8,444 bases of DNA from Anaerolineales bacterium (GTDB lineage Bacteria; Chloroflexota; Anaerolineae; Anaerolineales; UBA6663). Positions 7,201 to 8,444 of the stretch are shown here, piece by piece. The position numbers were made by a program, and so were the translations under genes. The stretch spans positions 1 through 8,444 of the forward strand of contig JAGOBN010000142.1 of NCBI GenBank assembly GCA_017999235.1, in the 5' to 3' direction. Every line of letters begins with the position of its first letter. Position 1 is the first letter of the stretch. Below the pieces are notes generated by a model. That model did not search any database and was not told the origin of the DNA. It saw only the letters and a list, made by a program, of their open reading frames with translations.

Positions 7201-8444
7201 CGCGGTTGAGGTCGGCCAGCGCGGTCTGCATCGCCCAGGCCGCGCGGGCCGCCCGCTCGACATCGTCCTCATGGGCCAGCGGCGCGCCGAAGAAGGCCAG
7301 CAGTTTGTCGCCGCGCACGGCCACGTCGATCTTGTTGACCACGCCCCCGAAGCGGCGGGCGGCCGCGGCCATGCTGACGTAGTAGCCGTTCAGCCGGTCC
7401 ACGATCTCGGCTTCCTGCCCCGGGCCGAGGTGGTCGGCGGCCTGGCCGAGGCCCTCCACCTGGGCGAAGACGACGGCCACCAGCCGATGCTCACCGTCGA
7501 ACGCCAGCGAAGCGGCCCGGCCGCTCAGCCGGGACAGGAGGCCGGCCGGCAAATAGGGCGTCAGCGCGTCGAGCAAGCGCATCATCCCGCGCAGTTGCGC
7601 CGCCGAGGGTTCGCCCCAGGCCGGCAGATAGTCGGGCGGGAGTTGGGCCGGGGCTTCCGCAGCCTCCAAGGTTTCGACGATCACATAGCCGGCCGGCCCG
7701 GGCCGCGTCTGGCAGGGGGCGGAGACGGCGGCCAGGGTGGCGGCGTCGGTGACCACCTGGCCGGCCTCGGCCACAGCCTCGGCGGCGGCCACGGCGTTGA
7801 CGTCGGCGCCGAAGAGCGCGTACTCCATGCCCTCGGGCGTACCCAATTCGGCCGCGCAGAAGCGTCCGAAACGCAGGCCGATGCTCATCCGCAGCGGGAA
7901 CGCACCTTCTTGCGAGGTCTGAGTCTGGGTGAAGGCGCTCATGGCGGCCTGCATGTTCAGGGCGGCGCGCAGGGCGGCCGCGGCGCTGGTTGGCCCGGTG
8001 AACAGGCCCAGCAGGGCGTCGCCCCCAAACTTGATCAGTTGGCCGCCCTGGGCGTGGAGCTGATGCAGCATGGCGGCCAGATAACGATTGACAACAGCCG
8101 TCAGCTCTTCCGCGCCCTCGGGGCCGGCCAGGCTGAGGCGCTCCATCATCGGCGTAAAGCCGCTGATATCGGCCAGGAGCAGGGTGCCGGTCAGAAATTG
8201 CGCGCCGGTGCGGCCGGGGGCGGGCTCCTGGACGACGCGCTGGACCAGATACGGCGGGAGGTGGCTGGAGATGGTGGCCAGCAGGCGGCGGAGGTGGGCC
8301 TGGCACTGCTCGAGCAGACGCGGCGCGGGCGCGCCGAGATCAAATTGCAGTTCTTCCACCAAACCGGCCGGCAGGTAACGGCGCAAGCGGTCGAGATCCG
8401 AGGCCGCCAGGCCGGCCGGCGTCGCCGCCAGACGCGCCCCGCAG
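4211..8444 (-). CDS. Tandem class III adenylyl cyclase / P-loop ATPase / TPR signalling protein (5' end beyond window)
   Basis: The frame is open from the right edge to a TAG at 4213-4211. Residue numbers count from the TTG at 8386, an arbitrary point because 19 more in-frame codons precede it and none is ATG. Cyclase domain 1 (about 66-220): L-L-A-D-I-S-G-F-T (D73) and I-K-F-G-G-D (K119, D123). Cyclase domain 2 (about 300-450): N-K-I-D (K352), E-Y-T-V-M-G-D-T-V-N-L-A-A-R (T427, N434, R438), then L-K-G-K. P-loop ATPase (about 500-890): Walker A G-E-A-G-L-G-K-T (533-540) and Walker B-like V-I-A-L-D-D-L-H-W (D668, D669). TPR region (about 930-1391), including N-N-L-G-E-L-A-L-N-Q-G-R-L-D-E-A. 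No signal peptide or membrane segment is seen. It probably makes cAMP from ATP in the cytoplasm under control of the ATPase/TPR part. This C1-C2-NTPase-TPR order matches soluble adenylyl cyclase and many bacterial relatives. cAMP rather than cGMP is inferred from K352/T427. Confidence 0.93.
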   Translation of the reverse strand, partial: CGARLAATPAGLAASDLDRLRRYLPAGLVEELQFDLGAPAPRLLEQCQAHLRRLLATISSHLPPYLVQRVVQEPAPGRTGAQFLTGTLLLADISGFTPMMERLSLAGPEGAEELTAVVNRYLAAMLHQLHAQGGQLIKFGGDALLGLFTGPTSAAAALRAALNMQAAMSAFTQTQTSQEGAFPLRMSIGLRFGRFCAAELGTPEGMEYALFGADVNAVAAAEAVAEAGQVVTDAATLAAVSAPCQTRPGPAGYVIVETLEAAEAPAQLPPDYLPAWGEPSAAQLRGMMRLLDALTPYLPAGLLSRLSGRAASLAFDGEHRLVAVVFAQVEGLGQAADHLGPGQEAEIVDRLNGYYVSMAAAARRFGGVVNKIDVAVRGDKLLAFFGAPLAHEDDVERAARAAWAMQTALADLNRARPGAPISQRLGLSYGFVFAGYVGTAGRHEYTVMGDTVNLAARLMAVAAADTITVSADVQRKVTDLFDLTALGEVELKGKTQPYHVFMLQAPRAGAEPAHGQRDLQAALIGRTAEWEALTQTGDDLLAGRGQILLVTGEAGLGKTRLALELRQRLGAQVDWVAGYCLSYTEAVSYLPFQEMVRQLTGIRADDGEHIAAARLTQTLAGLAPADEMFGHRPYLLDFLNLPVPEAQAGRVRHLEAEALQRRTFLAISRLIEAHLAGAGQPLVIALDDLHWLDQASLALLEYLLPLVDRQPLLWVLLYRPERSKGCWRLHEKAARDFPHCSRALSLGRLTPESSAELLATWLPGVAWPAEWRAQLLSRADGNPFYLAELLRSLLDRGSLIREAADRWQIAGGLQALRIPETLHGVLMSRLDTLDEPTRQTAQTAAVAGRAFAYSVLSAVDPEAGPDLPGRLARLQQQEITYETQRTPERAFAFKHTLMQEVCYDSLLARTRRNYHGRIAAHLAALHTAGGAEAEALIPFIAGHAYIAQDWPRAWRYLRLAGERARRLFANAEAIDNFAKALACGEHLLPEETRAAAPRVQAVLGELLTITGHYDAAQEHLMRALAGASGDAELEAYTRRWLARRHELRGEYPAALDWIAQGLAGLAGRDSAEAAQLHLLAGLIHARQGRLDDAGAAGQLGLGVAERLGELAAVARAHQLMAVIALQRGDNLVSLTEAHQALALYTQTGDLAGQANTQNTLANADFNLGHWTAAEAAYRQARRMFEQLGDVYKGAMTGNNLGELALNQGRLDEALTFYQDALRGMQRIGGSSYVLGILHNNLGAAYLRRGELAPAREALALSQVAFEQAQARDFLPELHRHQAEAALAAGQFDEAEQLGRQSLELAEALEMQSEAGLTRRLLGEVALAGGAFAAAQTWLASSRELLSAQGEAFQAARSRLALAQLFTVQADGAAALAELDQCEAVFEQVGAALDLAAGRALRAALVGPKPA

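Noticed and set aside
5152..8417. Many GGCCGGCC octamers (for example at 5152, 5200, 5242, 5899, 6406, 6496, 6580, 6814, 7120, 7540, 8122, 8410), suggesting a chromosomal motif
   Set aside because: Of 17 found by eye in the whole window, 14 share one reading register, in which they encode Ala-Gly as GCC-GGC preceded by a G-ending and followed by a C-starting codon. Protein content and codon preference explain them adequately.

Overview
The window is GC-rich (about two thirds G+C by eye). It carries two large genes, both on the minus strand, and each runs off one edge of the window. The gene style suggests a Chloroflexota bacterium (Anaerolineae or a related class): a class III cyclase fused to a P-loop ATPase and TPRs, beside a huge secreted beta-helix / PPC / C25-peptidase protein, in GC-rich DNA. 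This placement is inference from domain architecture, with no marker gene in view.

Right half (8444 to 4211, minus strand): a signalling protein with two tandem class III nucleotide cyclase domains, a P-loop ATPase and a C-terminal TPR region. The frame is open to the right edge, so the true N-terminus is probably outside. Catalytic residues are split between the two cyclase domains in the manner of soluble adenylyl cyclase: metal-binding Asp residues in the first domain; adenine, Asn and Arg residues in the second.

Gap (4210 to 4007): about 204 bp with no gene. It holds a short GC hairpin just after the cyclase stop, no convincing promoter, and a strong Shine-Dalgarno in front of the next start.

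Left half (4006 to 1, minus strand): a secreted protein with at least 1335 residues in view and no stop. In order it has a signal peptide, about 780 residues of Pmp-like right-handed parallel beta-helix, a choice-of-anchor Q-type segment, a PPC-like beta-domain, a Pro/Thr linker, and the start of a C25 (gingipain-like) peptidase domain cut by the window edge. The standout feature lies inside the PPC-like domain: an array of hexapeptides (consensus I-G-R-M-N-D, about 13 units, 8 nearly perfect) replaces one loop of the beta-sandwich. Almost all DNA differences between the near-perfect units are synonymous, so the peptide repeat itself looks selected.

The two genes may be functionally linked (an intracellular cAMP/ATPase sensor upstream of a surface peptidase). 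Only shared orientation supports that, and the 204 bp gap with a hairpin argues against a tight operon.
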